Origin: Nematostella vectensis
Lineage: Eukaryota > Cnidaria > Anthozoa > Actiniaria > Edwardsiidae
DNA: 64,000 nt
Assembly (NCBI RefSeq): GCF_932526225.1
Contig: NC_064037.1
Location: 8,290,203-8,354,202, forward strand
Direction: 5' to 3'
Position numbers and translations under genes: made by a program. A model generated the notes under the pieces. It did not search any database and was not told the origin of the DNA. It worked only from the letters and a program-made list of their open reading frames with translations. Positions 10,640 to 23,700 of the stretch are shown here, one piece after another (the stretch's first letter is position 1; each line of letters opens with the position of its first letter).

Positions 10640-11745
10640 CCTTTCTGGAGTTTTAAAGGACGGCAAAATATGTTTTTTAGAAAAGAAATTGTAATAAACT
10701 TAAAGCTTGAAACAATATTTCCGTAGTGTTATTTGATAAAGAAAGACATACCTTTTATCAGTAATAGCATTAGCTTGAAACGACTTTACCGGTTTCGACA
10801 GGCGAATTGTTCTTGCGCTACGTTGCTAAAACAAATCGCGCGTTCAAATTAGCAAGTTTACAAGTTACAAGTTTATTTTTATGATCCAGACCTAAACAGC
10901 TAAAACAAACAAAAACAAAATAAGATGTCGCTGGCCTTAAAATTGTTACTCGCACGTGGATAGTGACTTATTTCTGGATCGGGTGACCCTCCCCTGACCA
11001 ACCCTGTAAAAATAAGGTTAATCAGTTCGAACCCAGAGAGTTTCTGGCTAGTTCGACAAGAAATTGATTGAAATCAAAAAGCAAGCAGTGCGCTCGTTCG
11101 AAACGACGCTATTCTATAGCGCGCGCATGGATATAACGATTTTTTTTTATATGATCATGCCATTCAGCACCTGCAAATACCACTCTGACCCTCTTTGGAT
11201 GACACTCCATATACCTATGACAAGTTTCCAACATGCGCCTTTTTCAAGAGCAGATCACCATAACAAGAAAAAAAAAATAGGATCAAGTGCCTAAAACATC
11301 AACAGTGCAAAAATAACTAAATTTTCTATCTTCTCTGAGTACAAGACAGATGAGGTGTTGACTCGGATGGGGGTGGTAATTATAGTAGAATGTGCGAACA
11401 TAACATAGGCGAGTCCTTCCCGAACTTAGCGAGGCAATTTTGCCGTTTAATGCACGACTTTAGTGTGCTGGCCATCCAAAGCTTATCATTAGCATGAACG
11501 CCTGATGCTTTAAGCGGGAGGAACAGATCAACCGCGTTTGAAAAAGTGTAAGACAACATTCATATTTCTCGATGCGATTGTCATATTTCAGAGCGCATGA
11601 AAGTTAACTTAGCTAGGCGAGTGCCTTTCTACCTTAAAGTGCATCTATTTACAACCATAAACGTAACACACGGCGGATTGTTTCTTTTTCTGCCTGAAGT
11701 AACCAACTGTTTCTTTTTTTTAATCAAAAAGTGTCAGTGTGATGA
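10640..11745. other. No gene recognised
   Basis: AT-rich DNA with several T- and A-runs and a patch of GCGCGC near 11120. The open stretches at 11064-11294 and 11597-11740 show no known motif. Confidence 0.4.
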
Positions 11746-11985
11746 ACCAATTCCATCAGAAAATCCATCGGGTCCTTCAAGCTCCTCGGCGTGTATATCT
11801 CTTGTGACTTGGCATGGGAAAACCCATTGCAACTACTTGCTGAAGATGTGTCTATGGTCTGAGGAAACTAAGAGCATGCCGCGTGCCTCCCAGACCTTAT
11901 CAATGTGTATTACTTTCGTCAGCTGTGCCGCTTTTTCAAATCCCCTGAAGTACCTCAGAAGCAGGCTCTAGTCATAGTGTACCAT
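11746..11985 (+). mobile_element. Non-LTR retrotransposon (LINE) reverse-transcriptase fragment
   Basis: One frame reads FKLLGVYISCDLAWEN (from about 11777), the characteristic block near the C-terminal end of the reverse transcriptase of Jockey/CR1/RTE-like LINEs. The neighbouring frame continues the family pattern with HCNYLL and, further on, PLKYL. The match therefore hops between frames and is a decayed fragment with indels. No endonuclease or ends are visible. Confidence 0.5.
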
Positions 11986-13510
11986 TTTATATCGGCTGGC
12001 TCTTACTATAGAAAAATATCAGGAAATCCACGGAAGAACTATGAATCCGCCCCCTTCTTTGAAACCTTGCTTCGACCCCTTTTCTGGAACTCCTGGATCC
12101 GCATGGGAGGGGAAGGGGGGGGGGGGGGGAAGGGCTGTGTCGATTTCTCCAAAACCTGCCATATCAGATACAAAAAATCCTTTTATACACTCTACGCGAC
12201 ACCTACAAATGAAATTACATCTACGACCAGCAGAACGGTCCAATAAGTCAAAATTATGTCCATCATGGAAAGGTATGTTTAGGCACCCGTAGAACCCCAT
12301 ACAGGTCGGTACATACCCGTATATGGGCACGCCCTCCCCCCTAAAAGCCCCCAAATGGCAGGACGAGCATTTCTCTTATATGTACGTTTTTTTAACTGAG
12401 GAGAGGCAAACAACCATCTATGAGAGAATTTAAATTTAATTCAAAAGGCTTTTATCAAAAAGGGAAAACAACCGACAATATTTTGTTGTGCGCAGAACAG
12501 TGTTCTCTAGAGGAATTCTCAATATATGACTAGCGATACCTTTGGTCACGCCAAACTTCCATCGTAAAAACTAAAGCCGCCTGTCATGCGAGGACAGCTA
12601 TATTTTTCTACCGATAAAATGTCAGAAGTTCACAACTAGGAGTGCCATTCTCGGTACTGAGGTTTAAAAATATTGTGTCCTTGCTGTGAAGGATGGACCA
12701 TATTTTGGACCAAGTGAGCGGGGTGGGCTGGAAGTGAAAAAAAAAAAAAGAAAAACAAATGTAAGATCGTTGAATCAATAACGTTGGCCTCGCTTCGGTG
12801 CAAAGGCAAGCAAAATGTTGAGTGCACACGTCCAGCCTGAGATATCTTCAATTTTTTTTAACCTGAGAACATATGCCGAGGCTCAGATAGCAGCAAAATA
12901 TTGTTTTGTTACTCTGATGCGTTCTAAAATTGTGTTATTATTGCTATTGAGCATCTTAGGAAGAACATTCTCTTCCTAAGGGAGTGATCATTAAATACAC
13001 CGAGGTGGGGGGTGGGGGGGTTAGGGAAGATATTGAGGGGGGGCTCAGAAAATTTTAGACCAACAAAAGGGGGACTCCGAAAAAAATGTCCTCTAAGAGG
13101 GCCCCAAGAATGGTCTTTTGCGAGCACCCCGTTTTTTTTATGCGAGACCGAGCATTTTTAGGCGGAAAAGTTTGCGCGAGCATGCGAAATAAATGCGCGA
13201 GCATTAGCCGAAAACGGCGAGCACATCGAAATTTCGTGTGACCATTCGGGAGCCCTTCTAAGAGAAAGAACATTTTGGGGTTATATAAGGGGGGCACCGA
13301 AAAAATGTTTACAATGAAAAGGGGGCTTTAAAATTTTAAGGTGTCTTGAGTAAAAATCTTCCTTCCCCCGCTGAAGACTCCTTAATAATTCGTTGGGTAT
13401 TATTTTTTACACACACTAAAATTTATGATCATCGTTCACATGGGAGGCGGAAGCCCAAAAATATTGGGGGGAGGAGGAGGGGGCGTACAACCCAAATTTT
13501 CAAATTGTGT
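11986..13510. other. Intergenic repeat-like DNA
   Basis: It contains a G14-like run near 12115-12130 and G-rich patches at 13000-13075 and 13275-13335 that look like remnants of the same repeat (AAAAGGGGG followed by ACTCCGAAAA or CACCGAAAAA). No gene was recognised. Confidence 0.4.
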
Positions 13511-13885
13511 TCAAATAATGTCATGATGGCAGACAACGAAGAGAGACGTCTTCCCATATATGATTAGGGCTGCTAACTTTGTCACGCCGGGCGTAACGAG
13601 TTGTTCAATCTGCCATGCTATGGTCGAGGGCCGATGTGAGTCTTGGAGTCGAACAGGCAATGGCCTCTCTGATTTAATAGTATAACAACGAGACAAGATA
13701 TCGCAAGCTTCCTCCACAGATAGATAACTCGACTTTGGAGAATCTTTGAACCTATCATACACGTTATTTCCCGACACCATGGACTGATGCAATAACGTTA
13801 TCCATAGTGGAGAAATAGGACTGTCGTTGGCCGGAAAGGACAGGTCTTCTCTTATCAAATTATATCCTATCACAAGAGCTATCAC
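13511..13885 (-). CDS. Unrecognised open frame next to KDZ pseudogene
   Basis: An open stretch of 124 codons starts at a GTG, with no ATG start and no motif I know. It lies immediately downstream, on the same strand, of the acidic tail of the KDZ relic, so it may be a further piece of that element or a chance frame. Confidence 0.15.
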   Translation of the reverse strand: MIALVIGYNLIREDLSFPANDSPISPLWITLLHQSMVSGNNVYDRFKDSPKSSYLSVEEACDILSRCYTIKSERPLPVRLQDSHRPSTIAWQIEQLVTPGVTKLAALIIYGKTSLFVVCHHDII

Positions 13886-13906
13886 GGTGCACGCGTTACT
13901 ACCATT

Positions 13907-16900
13907 TCATCCGTCGATGCTGCCCTGACTAAACTGTTTAGGATATTTCCAGATGTAACTCTTATTTAAGTCCGACATAGATTGCAGGGAGCATTCGTTA
14001 ATGACGGGGGCTACATCCACATCATTGGTCTCATCGTCGCTATCTTCGCCTTCAAACCACAAGTCATCATCACTTCCGTCATCATCTACGTTATCGTCAT
14101 CGTCGCTGGAGGCGTTAACGTCAATGAACTTCTTGAATGCAGCAGTACCACAAGCCAATTGACAAAGAGCGAAGTCGATCCCCATCTGTGTGACAGACAA
14201 TTGCCCTCTGATGACAATGTCTTTCTCGGAATCAGTAGCATATCTTTCCTACAATGTCAACGTAACAGTGTATTAATTAAAATTAATTGCTATCATCGGA
14301 TAAGCAAAGGATGTTACTTGGCCTATCTTAATTACCAAGCAACATATACTTTTCCAATTATTATAAAAGCCACAATTGATTCATTAAGTTAGGATCGCGT
14401 GCACAGCCACACAGAGAGCTACATGTTATTTTCAAGTACGACGAGGTAACCATTCTTAGTGTTATTTCGTAGATCTTTATAACAAAATTACCCTTTCGTT
14501 AGTTTCTCCTGACGTAGTAGCGTCATCTGGTTTGCTGGACTGTATTCATGCGATTCACTGTTGCCCAAATTGGTTATCAAAAGGTGAATATCTCTACTTC
14601 TATTGCTGATTGTGTACCTGATCTGTTGGTTACTTCATATTCGAAGAGCCATGGAAATAGCCCGGCTTCGACGTCTTCTATCGAGATATAGTTTTCCACC
14701 AGCAGATTATACGAACTAACTAGCTCCTTCAGTCCACGTTTCTCTTGGGAAATCTTTTTTCTCAGGCGAGATCGTTGTTTAGAAGAATCTATAAAGATTG
14801 ACAATCATGTTATCATAAATATACCACTTTATTTTAAAAGCAACCCATCAACTTCTAAAACTATTTTTGCAGCATATCCCGTTGGGTTTAAAAGCTTAGT
14901 TAACAACCTGGGCCCAGCTCCAAAAAGACAGGATGGGGCTATTAGTTTTTTTTAATCTAAAAAATAATGCTAAACGGGTAGTTTTGGACATTTAACTGGA
15001 TAAGACTCTTATTTAACCTTGGGAAAGTTTTCCAAAAACTGGGACGTTACCAACCTATTCCACTACTCTTTTTAGCCAATACTTACCAGATAATTTTGCA
15101 ATGTTCAAAGACAGCTGTGCGATACTATAATGAGCGTTTTGCATGGCTGCCTTCAAATGTCTAATGACATTTACAGTAAGTGTTGCTTCTCAAGGAATGA
15201 TTAATTCTGTTTGTATCTCTTTGTTTGTTGGATTAGACTTTAGCCTGGCAAATTCCCTCCGGTATAGTGCCGAAGCATGACGCATCAGCCCGATTTCCTG
15301 TTCTGAACGTTCTGTCTTCCCCAAGACACTCTCTACAAATACCATCTCCTGATTAGACATCTTTCCGTGCACTTTATGTCTCTGCTCTTCCCCTGGATAT
15401 ATAAAAAACACAACAGGTTCTTTAAGCCACACGAAATGATGATGGCTGGATCAAAATTACTTACCCTTAGCTTCTGAACTTCTTCATTCCATCCAATTAT
15501 TTCATTCTCTGATACTCCAATATCCTTGAGATGGGCCGAGAGCTTTTTATTGGCATGGGATAACTGCTTAACAACCTGTAACAATATGGTAAGACACAAT
15601 ATAAAACATAAAAAAATATTCATAAGCAGGCAATAACAATTGTTGAACTATATATAGAACATTGGGAGTGTTTTTATTGGTAATAATGTTTGTGTGCTGG
15701 ACAATGAATCAAATTGAAGCTTTGATTCAATACCAATTTTTTTCATATCTTTTTCATCTTTGAACATTACATTCTACATTGAAAGAAGACAGATTTCTTC
15801 CATCGAGCTCCCTTAACCTAAGTTATTATTGGCTTTATTGACCACAAAGTGTGTGTATTTTCATTTGCCGTATTGACCAGACATACTTACATTAAGGTAT
15901 CTCTTACAGATGACGTCAGCCATACGTAGGATCTTGCGTTTATTCCAAGCAAGAGCATGCTCAGTCAGTAACCTCATCCCGGCCTACAAAATTAAGAAAA
16001 CATTAATTTTATTATTTCTACCATATTTCTTATAGGTTTTAAAACATTACGCATATATATTAAATTATATACATTTAAAAAAAACATTAGTATGACAAAT
16101 CGAATGAACTGAATATCTGTGAAAATGTCCATGAGTTGCTATGACCTATATAAAAATATAAGTTGTATGAAATAGACTTTAATCTGAATCGTACTCTCTG
16201 GAAGCATGTTCCCAAGTCTGGAGAAATGGCTGTTTATTAGCTCAACTTCCTCGCCAGTTGTTCCACATGCTTTAACTTGCCATCGTCTGCAGCATATAAC
16301 CTGGAAAAGGCATACATTTTGTTATTTATTAAAACTAAAAGACAATTGCCATGTAAAAATAATTGATACTTTTGACATTCTAGTAAATTTAAAAAAAATA
16401 AACAACTGGTTTCTTTGTGGATATAATTACTGTGATAAACAAAGAGGTTGTAAGAACTCCTTACCTGACATTTCCAACTGTGTGCCTTTGCATGAATCAC
16501 AGAAAGAGCTGGCTTAACTGTCTCTGTAGCAGCTACATCATGCTTACAAACCCAAGGCCAGAACTTGCCAACAATATCATACCATAGAAATTGAACTTTT
16601 CTTGGTATAACAAATGTTCTCTGCAGATAATGGGCATACCCATATAGCTCTCCCTGGTACATGTTTACAGCAGCTTGGGCAATGCTGTGTCTACATCCAA
16701 GTATCTCTAAACCTGTCTCGTCCACATTTCTTTTTTTACGGGCACTGTTACTGGCAGCCTTCCATTCGGTATCACCACGTCTGTTGTCTCTAGCCTATAG
16801 TGTATGACAGGTCAGACATATCAGAAAGTGTAACACGTTTAATTTTCTTAGAGTCACAGTATAAACATACAGTTGTATGTGGTGTTTTATATTTGTACAC

Positions 16901-18957
16901 CTGCTGACCTGCTACCTTGAAGTTTAAATATAACAATATAGTTAAGGTTTCAGGCATAAATGTTTTTGGCTCGACTTAAATTTATCCTGAGAAGGGCAAA
17001 AACATATTTATGCCCAAGAACCTCAACTCTATCACTATTATAATAACTCTATTGTATAGGGTATTAAAGAATAAATTAAGTCTATTTTCATTAAAAAGCC
17101 TGTAAAATGCCCAACAATGCCCCATAAAGTTATACAATAGACCTTTTATGGTATATGTAGACATTCACAGATCTGTACCTCTCCTACTTTTGATCCTTCA
17201 TAAATCTTCTCCACCATGTTTGTTTACTTTCTCCTTAGATGCAATGAATGCTTCTTTATAATAGCTCTCACGCTGTTGACTATAAATATGGCGACAATCA
17301 GTAAAAAAGAAATGGTATTTTATAAATACCTTTGAATTACTTTAATCATCATTAAAACAGAGATGTAAGACTTCAAAAACAACCTTTTTTTATCATATAC
17401 AATGTATTATCCAAATAACCAGCTGATGATTACCTTCCTGCTGCACTGAAGCAGTACAACTTCATGTTGCCATCAACATGTGCAGAGTGTTGTCCCTGCA
17501 GGGAGGGCACTCCATCCAATTTCTCTCAGCAAGCTGGTCGATTTCATAGCAACAGAACTTCCACTCCTTGAAGCTCCTGCTGAATGTTGAGAAATTGATT
17601 GTTCCAATCTAAAAAAAAATAGCAAAACAATACACAGTTAATAAACCTTTATTTGAAAAAGAAGAGTTTTTTTTACATTAAATTGTTACACAAGGAAAGT
17701 AATCGTGTATGGTTATGAGCTGTGTGTTACGCAGGTATCTAAACTAATATTTGGCAGTTCATTAATTTATTATATTATTAAAAGCCAGCTTAGCTTCTTA
17801 TCTTAGTAGGAGTTCTACTGTGGTTTTAACACCTCTAACCTGTATGCAAAATTGCTTAATTCTATCTGGAAGTTATTTCTTATCCTCCCTTTCTCCTTAG
17901 AGTAGTCTTCAAGACTTGACATCAAAGCCCTTTCAGATACGCCTGGCATTCGTTCCTGTAGCTGGTCCCAAAATAGAAATAGATCCTGGGAAAAAATGTG
18001 GCATATATTTGTGGGCGTTCCTGGCCAATAACCATTTCTGATGACATCAACTGCTGTGATGCTGCAATCCACCTCTGTACTACAAACACTGCATGCATAA
18101 TGACTAACTATGCTGGAGTCAAATCTCACTGCAAAAAATTAAAACAAAAGTTGAAGTCAATTTCTACAGAAAAACTATTTTGCGTTTTGAAATACAGGAA
18201 TTTGGCATTGTGGCTATTGTGTGATCCAATTATTTTCTAGCCTTCAACAGGCTTGTGTTTGTTGGGGGAAATTCTTGAGCAGATACAAATCACTTGACCT
18301 GCAGTCTTGTGATCCACTGGTCTGCTAAAGTATTTCACCTTTCGAAGTAACTATAATATGTTGTCCAGTAGAGTACTTGGCTTCCATTTTATTGCCACAT
18401 GAACATTGCTGTGGATGCAGTGGCAGATGACAATCTAGGAAATAGGGTACTGTAGTAAATATTGCTGGTAACTGCCATAGAGTAGTTCAATTTTTTTAAG
18501 GATCTGGCATAAATATAACACACAGCAAATAGATCTGACTACTGTGATTTTATACTATACTTACTTTTATTGGCTAAAGCCCCGGTCACATCTATATATT
18601 CTGTTGGCAAAATGGAGCGGTAGTACCCACCCAAGATGGCTTCTCTATCATGCAGGGGTGAAGTTGTGTGTACAAAATCATCACAGGACTGGCACAAAAA
18701 ATTGTGAACACAATCTTGACAACGTATGATGGAGTTCTTCCCATGACATACTGAGCACGTTTGTGCAATGGTGGCCTTGGACGAGAGAACAGCTTCAAAC
18801 AGTAGTTTTCTGGATGTCTCCCAGCTAATGTTCACTGCCTGCATTCGTTTACTCCAAGCCTTTTTAAGCCTCTCTTGCTTCCAGCTCTCCAAAATCTCTT
18901 CAGTGTCTTTGATAATACTGTCAAGAGTATCTGTGTTTACAAGATTAAAGGGCTGGG
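13907..18957 (-). pseudogene. KDZ-superfamily transposase, multi-exon, frameshifted
   Basis: Exons with GT-AG borders on the minus strand include 18957-18565, 18435-18341, 18128-17841, 17608-17434, 16794-16465, 16300-16196, 15984-15891, 15575-15465, 15392-15190, 14789-14580 and 14243-13909. The order of motifs is that of Kyakuja-Dileera-Zisupton transposases. First comes the cysteine cluster CSVCHGKNSIIRC, LCQSCDDF and SPLHDRE. Then follow IRNGYWPGTP, the ECPPC and HVDGN block (first Asp), DETGLEILGCRHS, VQFLWYDI (second Asp), SVIHAKAHSWKCQ and TGEEVELIN (Glu). Coiled, charged segments and an Asp-rich tail complete it. An extra CA dinucleotide just before HVDGN (about 17479-17482) throws the first catalytic Asp out of frame, and an exon near 17180-17280 has a stop. 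Transposition would act on the element's own DNA; this copy looks dead. Confidence 0.8.
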
Positions 18958-19797
18958 GTAAGATCATGCATTAAACAGAGCTTAAAACAACAAAAACTGA
19001 AAAAGGAAATGGATCTTGTGGCTTTACAGAGATTAGATCATTTGGTGAAAGAGAAGATATGTAAGTGGATTGGAGAATATATTTGCCCTTGTATGACATT
19101 CTTTCTTTCTAAAACCACGCTCTTATATATATATTCAGGATAACATTTAGATCTGTTACAATAAGCTAAAACAAGATTCTTGAATAAAAAATAGAAGGAA
19201 TGAAAACCATTGGAGGTAAAGGAACATAGACCAAAGGAGTAGATTCTTTTGAGCTAGCCACCACTATAATATAATGTTACTAAACTGTAGCTTCCATGCT
19301 TTCGGCTTCATCTTCCATATAAGTGTATTCTTCTAAACAACACAACGGTAACAACCACAGGAAATTCTGTATCATGCCATCATTACAGGTAACAAACCTA
19401 GGTCTTGATTTCATCAGAGACACGCAGTAATTAGCTTATTTATAATCAACAAGTTATAGTTCTAAACATATAGTAAACGACACTTAGATTGCTGGCTTTG
19501 AATTGTCATGGTAGAAAACTCGAAAAAGAAGCACATGTTATAGGTCAAACATTTGCAATGACTGAGCAATAGTAGATTTCTAAATGGTTATTATTTGAAG
19601 TTCAAGATCTGGATTCCACATTTTAATGCCAACATGGATCATCAAGCATAGTTTTAAGCCTTAGGCAGTAAGTTTAACGATGCTAACCTGCAGAGATGCT
19701 CGCGCCGGTACGATTGGTTCTGGGTACAGAACGGTAAGGGGTTTTGAAAGTTCTCCTCCCACTTACTGGATCTCTCTGAAATTTCATGAAATAGGGC
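18958..19797. other. Intergenic or KDZ 5' intron
   Basis: AT-rich DNA between the cysteine-cluster exon of the KDZ relic and a possible first exon further up. Nothing else is seen. Confidence 0.3.
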
Positions 19798-19905
19798 TTA
19801 GAAGTTTTTTTTTCTCTTCTTTGTCTTTAAAGTACTTCCTAACTCAAGGAAAAGCTCTGCTTCAGTCAGTTTTTTCTTCTTCGGTGCTCGCTTGCCTTCC
19901 GCCAT
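19798..19905 (-). other. Possible first exon of the KDZ element
   Basis: On the minus strand an ATG at 19905 opens a 35-codon frame, very basic (MAEGKRAPKKKKLTEAELF), ending at TAA 19800-19798. A lysine-rich N-terminus would suit a DNA-binding transposase, and strand and distance fit the KDZ relic. No splice connection could be shown. Confidence 0.25.
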
Positions 19906-20284
19906 ATTGAAAATGAAGTGCAACAATATGCTTTGTAGCCGAGCCTTATTTGCCATTTTGCCTTTGGATTAGCAATAATTGGTAATTGAAGCGTGCTTAC
20001 CTAATATATAGATTTAGGCACTGCCTAAAAGCGGAGCCAGCATTGAACACCTTCTGTGTTGACTGATTGAGGTATTTTGGGGGGATCTAGGATCCTGCTC
20101 TTTACTGAGATTTATTTATTGTACCAACCAAATGGATCCAGTCCTTATTCAATAATTTAAATTATGTAGTACATCAAAGTTAACAAACACAATTCCTGGT
20201 GTGAATATGGCTGTCAAAGTTGTCAAGAGTCTAATGGTAAATTCTTATGTCCCATTATAGAAGTTCCATTATAAATTTTTTTTT

Positions 20285-20516
20285 AATCAAAACAATACTC
20301 CGACAAGCTTTGCCCTTGTGCAGAATAGGTCATGGATGTAACAGCATTCTAAAGATTTGAAATAATATATTTAGACTGTTTAGATGCCATACTGTAATTT
20401 TTATGTATTGATTTAGTGGCGATTCTCTCCTTCATTGGACCGAATATTCAGAAAAATGTCTGGAAATTAAAACACAAAAATATATCTCCTTTCGTGCATT
20501 ACATATTGGTGCACCA
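20285..20516 (+). repeat. Diverged direct repeat, left copy (flanks Gypsy-1)
   Basis: Shares GACAAGCTTTG, a TCTAAAGAT-like stretch, TTAGTGGCGATT and GTGCATTACATATTGGTG with the sequence at about 25070-25275 on the far side of the retroelement, with many substitutions and indels. The two look like old tandem copies now separated by the insertion. Confidence 0.5.
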
Positions 20517-20521
20517 CTAAT

Positions 20522-20666
20522 TGTAGTGTCCGCCGCATTGCATTATGGATTGTTAAGGTGCGCAATGCACCATGGTAGAACACATGTCAGAGATCCGCCA
20601 TCTTGTATTAAATGTGGAAGACCACAAGTCTGTTTCTTTTTGCTTTGTTCCTTGCCGAACACCACA
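20522..20666 (+). repeat. Gypsy-1 left LTR
   Basis: 145 bp, TGTAGTG...ACCACA, unusually short for a Gypsy LTR. It should contain the start and end signals for the element's transcript, although no clear TATA box or AATAAA is seen. Confidence 0.93.
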
Positions 20667-20669
20667 TTC

Positions 20670-20685
20670 TGGCGACGAGGATGGG
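20670..20685 (+). promoter_or_regulatory. Primer-binding site, tRNA-Ser(GCT)-like
   Basis: TGGCGACGAGGATGGG begins three bases after the left LTR. It is complementary to CCCATCCTCGTCG plus CCA, the 3' end of animal tRNA-Ser(GCT) as I recall it, over all 16 bases. This would prime minus-strand cDNA synthesis. Confidence 0.8.
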
Positions 20686-20739
20686 ATCAACAACTGGATA
20701 AACACATACTGAAGTTAAATCTGTCAAAAAAAAGCCGGT

Positions 20740-23700
20740 ATGGCCGTCTGTTTATCAGGATTACCAACGCCAAAAGCCTTCGACTGCATTGGCGAACCAG
20801 CCACGCTGGAACAAAGATGGACAATCTGGAAGTCCGAATTTGAGCTCTACTGCACTGCATCTGGCATCAAAGACTCGAAACAACAACGAGCAATACTTCT
20901 TCACCTAGCAGGAGCTGGAATACGAGAAATTTTTCACGCTTTTACGGCTGAACAACAGGGGGAGGACTATAAAACAGCCATGGACTCCCTCACTCAACAC
21001 TTCAAACTCAAGAAAAACGTACCGATGGCCAGGCAAGCCTTCTTGACAGCGGTACCAAAACCCGGTGAGAGGATTCATCAATTTGCAATTAGACTGCAAA
21101 CCCTTTGCGAACACTGCGAGTACAACGACCAAAAGGACAGTCAAATTCGAGATAGAATTTTGACCTTCATATTGGATAAACCCCTCAAAGCAAAACTCTT
21201 TCGTGAGGAAGGTCTGACTCTCAGCAAGCTCCTGGAAATTGTCAACACGTACCATGACAAAGAAGCACTAGTTCTTGTGCCAGATCAAGGTGGTGTTAAC
21301 CAAGTGAGAGTACAACAGAAGCCTGACAGTGCTGGTCCCAAGTTTGATGGCAGGTGTCATCGTTGCAATAAGCAGGGTCATAAAGCTGCTGACTGCAGAT
21401 GTAGCAAAAATCACCAATGTGAAAAATGTGGGAAAATTGGACATTTCAAGGTCTGCTGCAAATCAAAGCAGACATCTGGAAAAGCAAAGTCTGCAAGTGG
21501 ACCAAAATCAAAGGGCAGGAAGCCATCTCATGTAAGACAAGTGGAAGCTGTTGATGTTCAAGAAACTGATAGCGAAGAGGAAGAAGATGTTTTTAATGTA
21601 TTCTGCACGCACACAGAGTCACCGCCTGGTACTATGGAGATATCTATTGGAGGTGTTATACAGAATGTCATCATTGATTCGGGTGCAAGCTGTAACCTTA
21701 TGTCAGAAAGGACATTCAATGACTTATCAAAAGGAGACCTTGTTTTGAAGCCAAGTAGCAAGCAAATTTTTGCATATTCGTCTAGTGATGCTTTAAATCT
21801 TAAGGGTAGTTGTATGCTTAATGTGCATGTACCAGAAACAAATGTGGATAAGCGCGCAAAGTTTTTCATTGTCTCTGGAAAAGCGTCAACTTTGTTAGGT
21901 CGTGAATTATCTGAAGCTCTAGGCATACTCAAAGTAGGAGTTCAGGTTAATAGTTGTAGCTCAGATTTCTCAGCTATAAATACTCAGTTAAACAGCAAAG
22001 CAGCGCTTAAGGCCAAATTTCCTAATGTTTTTCATGGTTTGGGCAAGCTTAAAGGTTTTAAACTCAAGTTACATATTGATCAGAATATTAAGCCAGTAGC
22101 ACAACCATTGCGTAGGATTCCTTTTAGTCGCAGGCAGAAGGTCGCTGACAAGTTAGAGGAACTTGAGAAGCTTGGTGTGGTGGAAAAGGTAAACAGTCCT
22201 ACAAGTTGGATCAATCCCCTTGTGGCAGTCGAAAAGCCAAATGGAGATGTTCGCATTTGTTTGGACATGCGCCAGGCCAATCAGGCTATCTTAAGAGAAA
22301 GACACCCAGTACCTACTATGCAAGAAACCCTACAAGAAATCTCAGATGCAAAGATTTTCACCAAATTGGATTTAAACATGGCTTTCCATCAAATCGAGTT
22401 ATCCCCAGAGTCCCGAGACATAACTACTTTCGCAGCGCCAACAGGTTTATATCGCTACTGTCGATTGCTCTTCGGTGTGAACATGGCTACCGAGAAGTTC
22501 CAGAACCTGATATGGCAAGTTTTGAAAGACTGCCCTGGAGCCTTCAACATGCATGACAACATTCTTATAGTGGGTAGGAACCAAAAGGAGCATGACGAGA
22601 ACCTGGAAAGAGCTGTCCAAAAGCTGCAAGACAGCGGGCTCACCCTCAACTATGAGAAATGTGTGGTAGGAGCCTCGAGTATGGATTTCATGGGAGACAC
22701 CATTTCTGCAGATGGTCTTAAGTTATCTGACAAAAGAGTCGAAGCAATTGTCGAGGCACCTGCACCAACCAACCAATCAGAGGTGAGAAGTTTCCTTGGT
22801 TCTGCTCAATTTTGTGCCAAATTCATTCCACAGTTTGCAACCATTTCTGCTCCCCTGTGGGATCTTACCAGTAAAAATGCTAAATGGAAATGGGGTGCCA
22901 AAGAGGCAGAATCATTTGCACAAATTAAGCACTTGCTAACATGTGCACCAGTCATGTCTTATTTTACACAGGGAGCCCAGACCAGGATTATCACTGACGC
23001 CTCACCAGTTGGCCTGGGGGCCATACTAGAGCAAAGACAACCTGGTGATGGTCAATTTCGACCAGTGTACTACGCAAGTCGTAAGCTTTATAAGGTTGAA
23101 CAGCGCTACTCACAGTTTGAGCGAGAGGCCCTTGCTGTCAAATGGGCCTGTGAGAAATTTCACATGTTCCTTTATGGAACCCATTTTGAAATACTAACTG
23201 ATCACAAACCCTTAATTTCAGTCCTAGGTCCAAAGTCTAAACCCCCGTCTGCTAGGATTGAACGCTGGCTGTTGTACCTTCAGCAATTCAGCTATGTGGT
23301 CAGGCACATTTCCGGAAAGGAAAATTCAGCCGACGCCCTGAGTCGTTTACCAGTTGGTCCAGTACAGACAGCTGATTCTAAAGCAACCAGCGAGTATGTG
23401 TTTAGCACTGCAAAGGCCGCAGTACCTGTCGCCATGACCCCAAAGCATGTAGAGGTTGTTTCAGAGAAGGACCCAACCCTTATTCTGGTACGCGAAGCAA
23501 TTAGAAGTGGAGACTTCACCCGCCTCACAGGTACCTTGTACAAAGCAGTGTCAAAGGAGTTGTGGATTGCCGGACAATTAGTGATGCGTGGAAACCGAAT
23601 TGTGCTACCAGAATCCCTATGGAAGCAAGCAATTATTTTAGCTCATGAGGGACACCAAGGAATGGTGCGCACAAAATCCCGCCTGCGAAGCAAACTATGG

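Noticed and set aside
10232-10666. Minus-strand frame of GMGDADRGRPVVA repeats
   Set aside because: It has no ATG (it begins at TTG) and is explained by the 39-bp minisatellite. The plus-strand frame has spliced support from two upstream exons.
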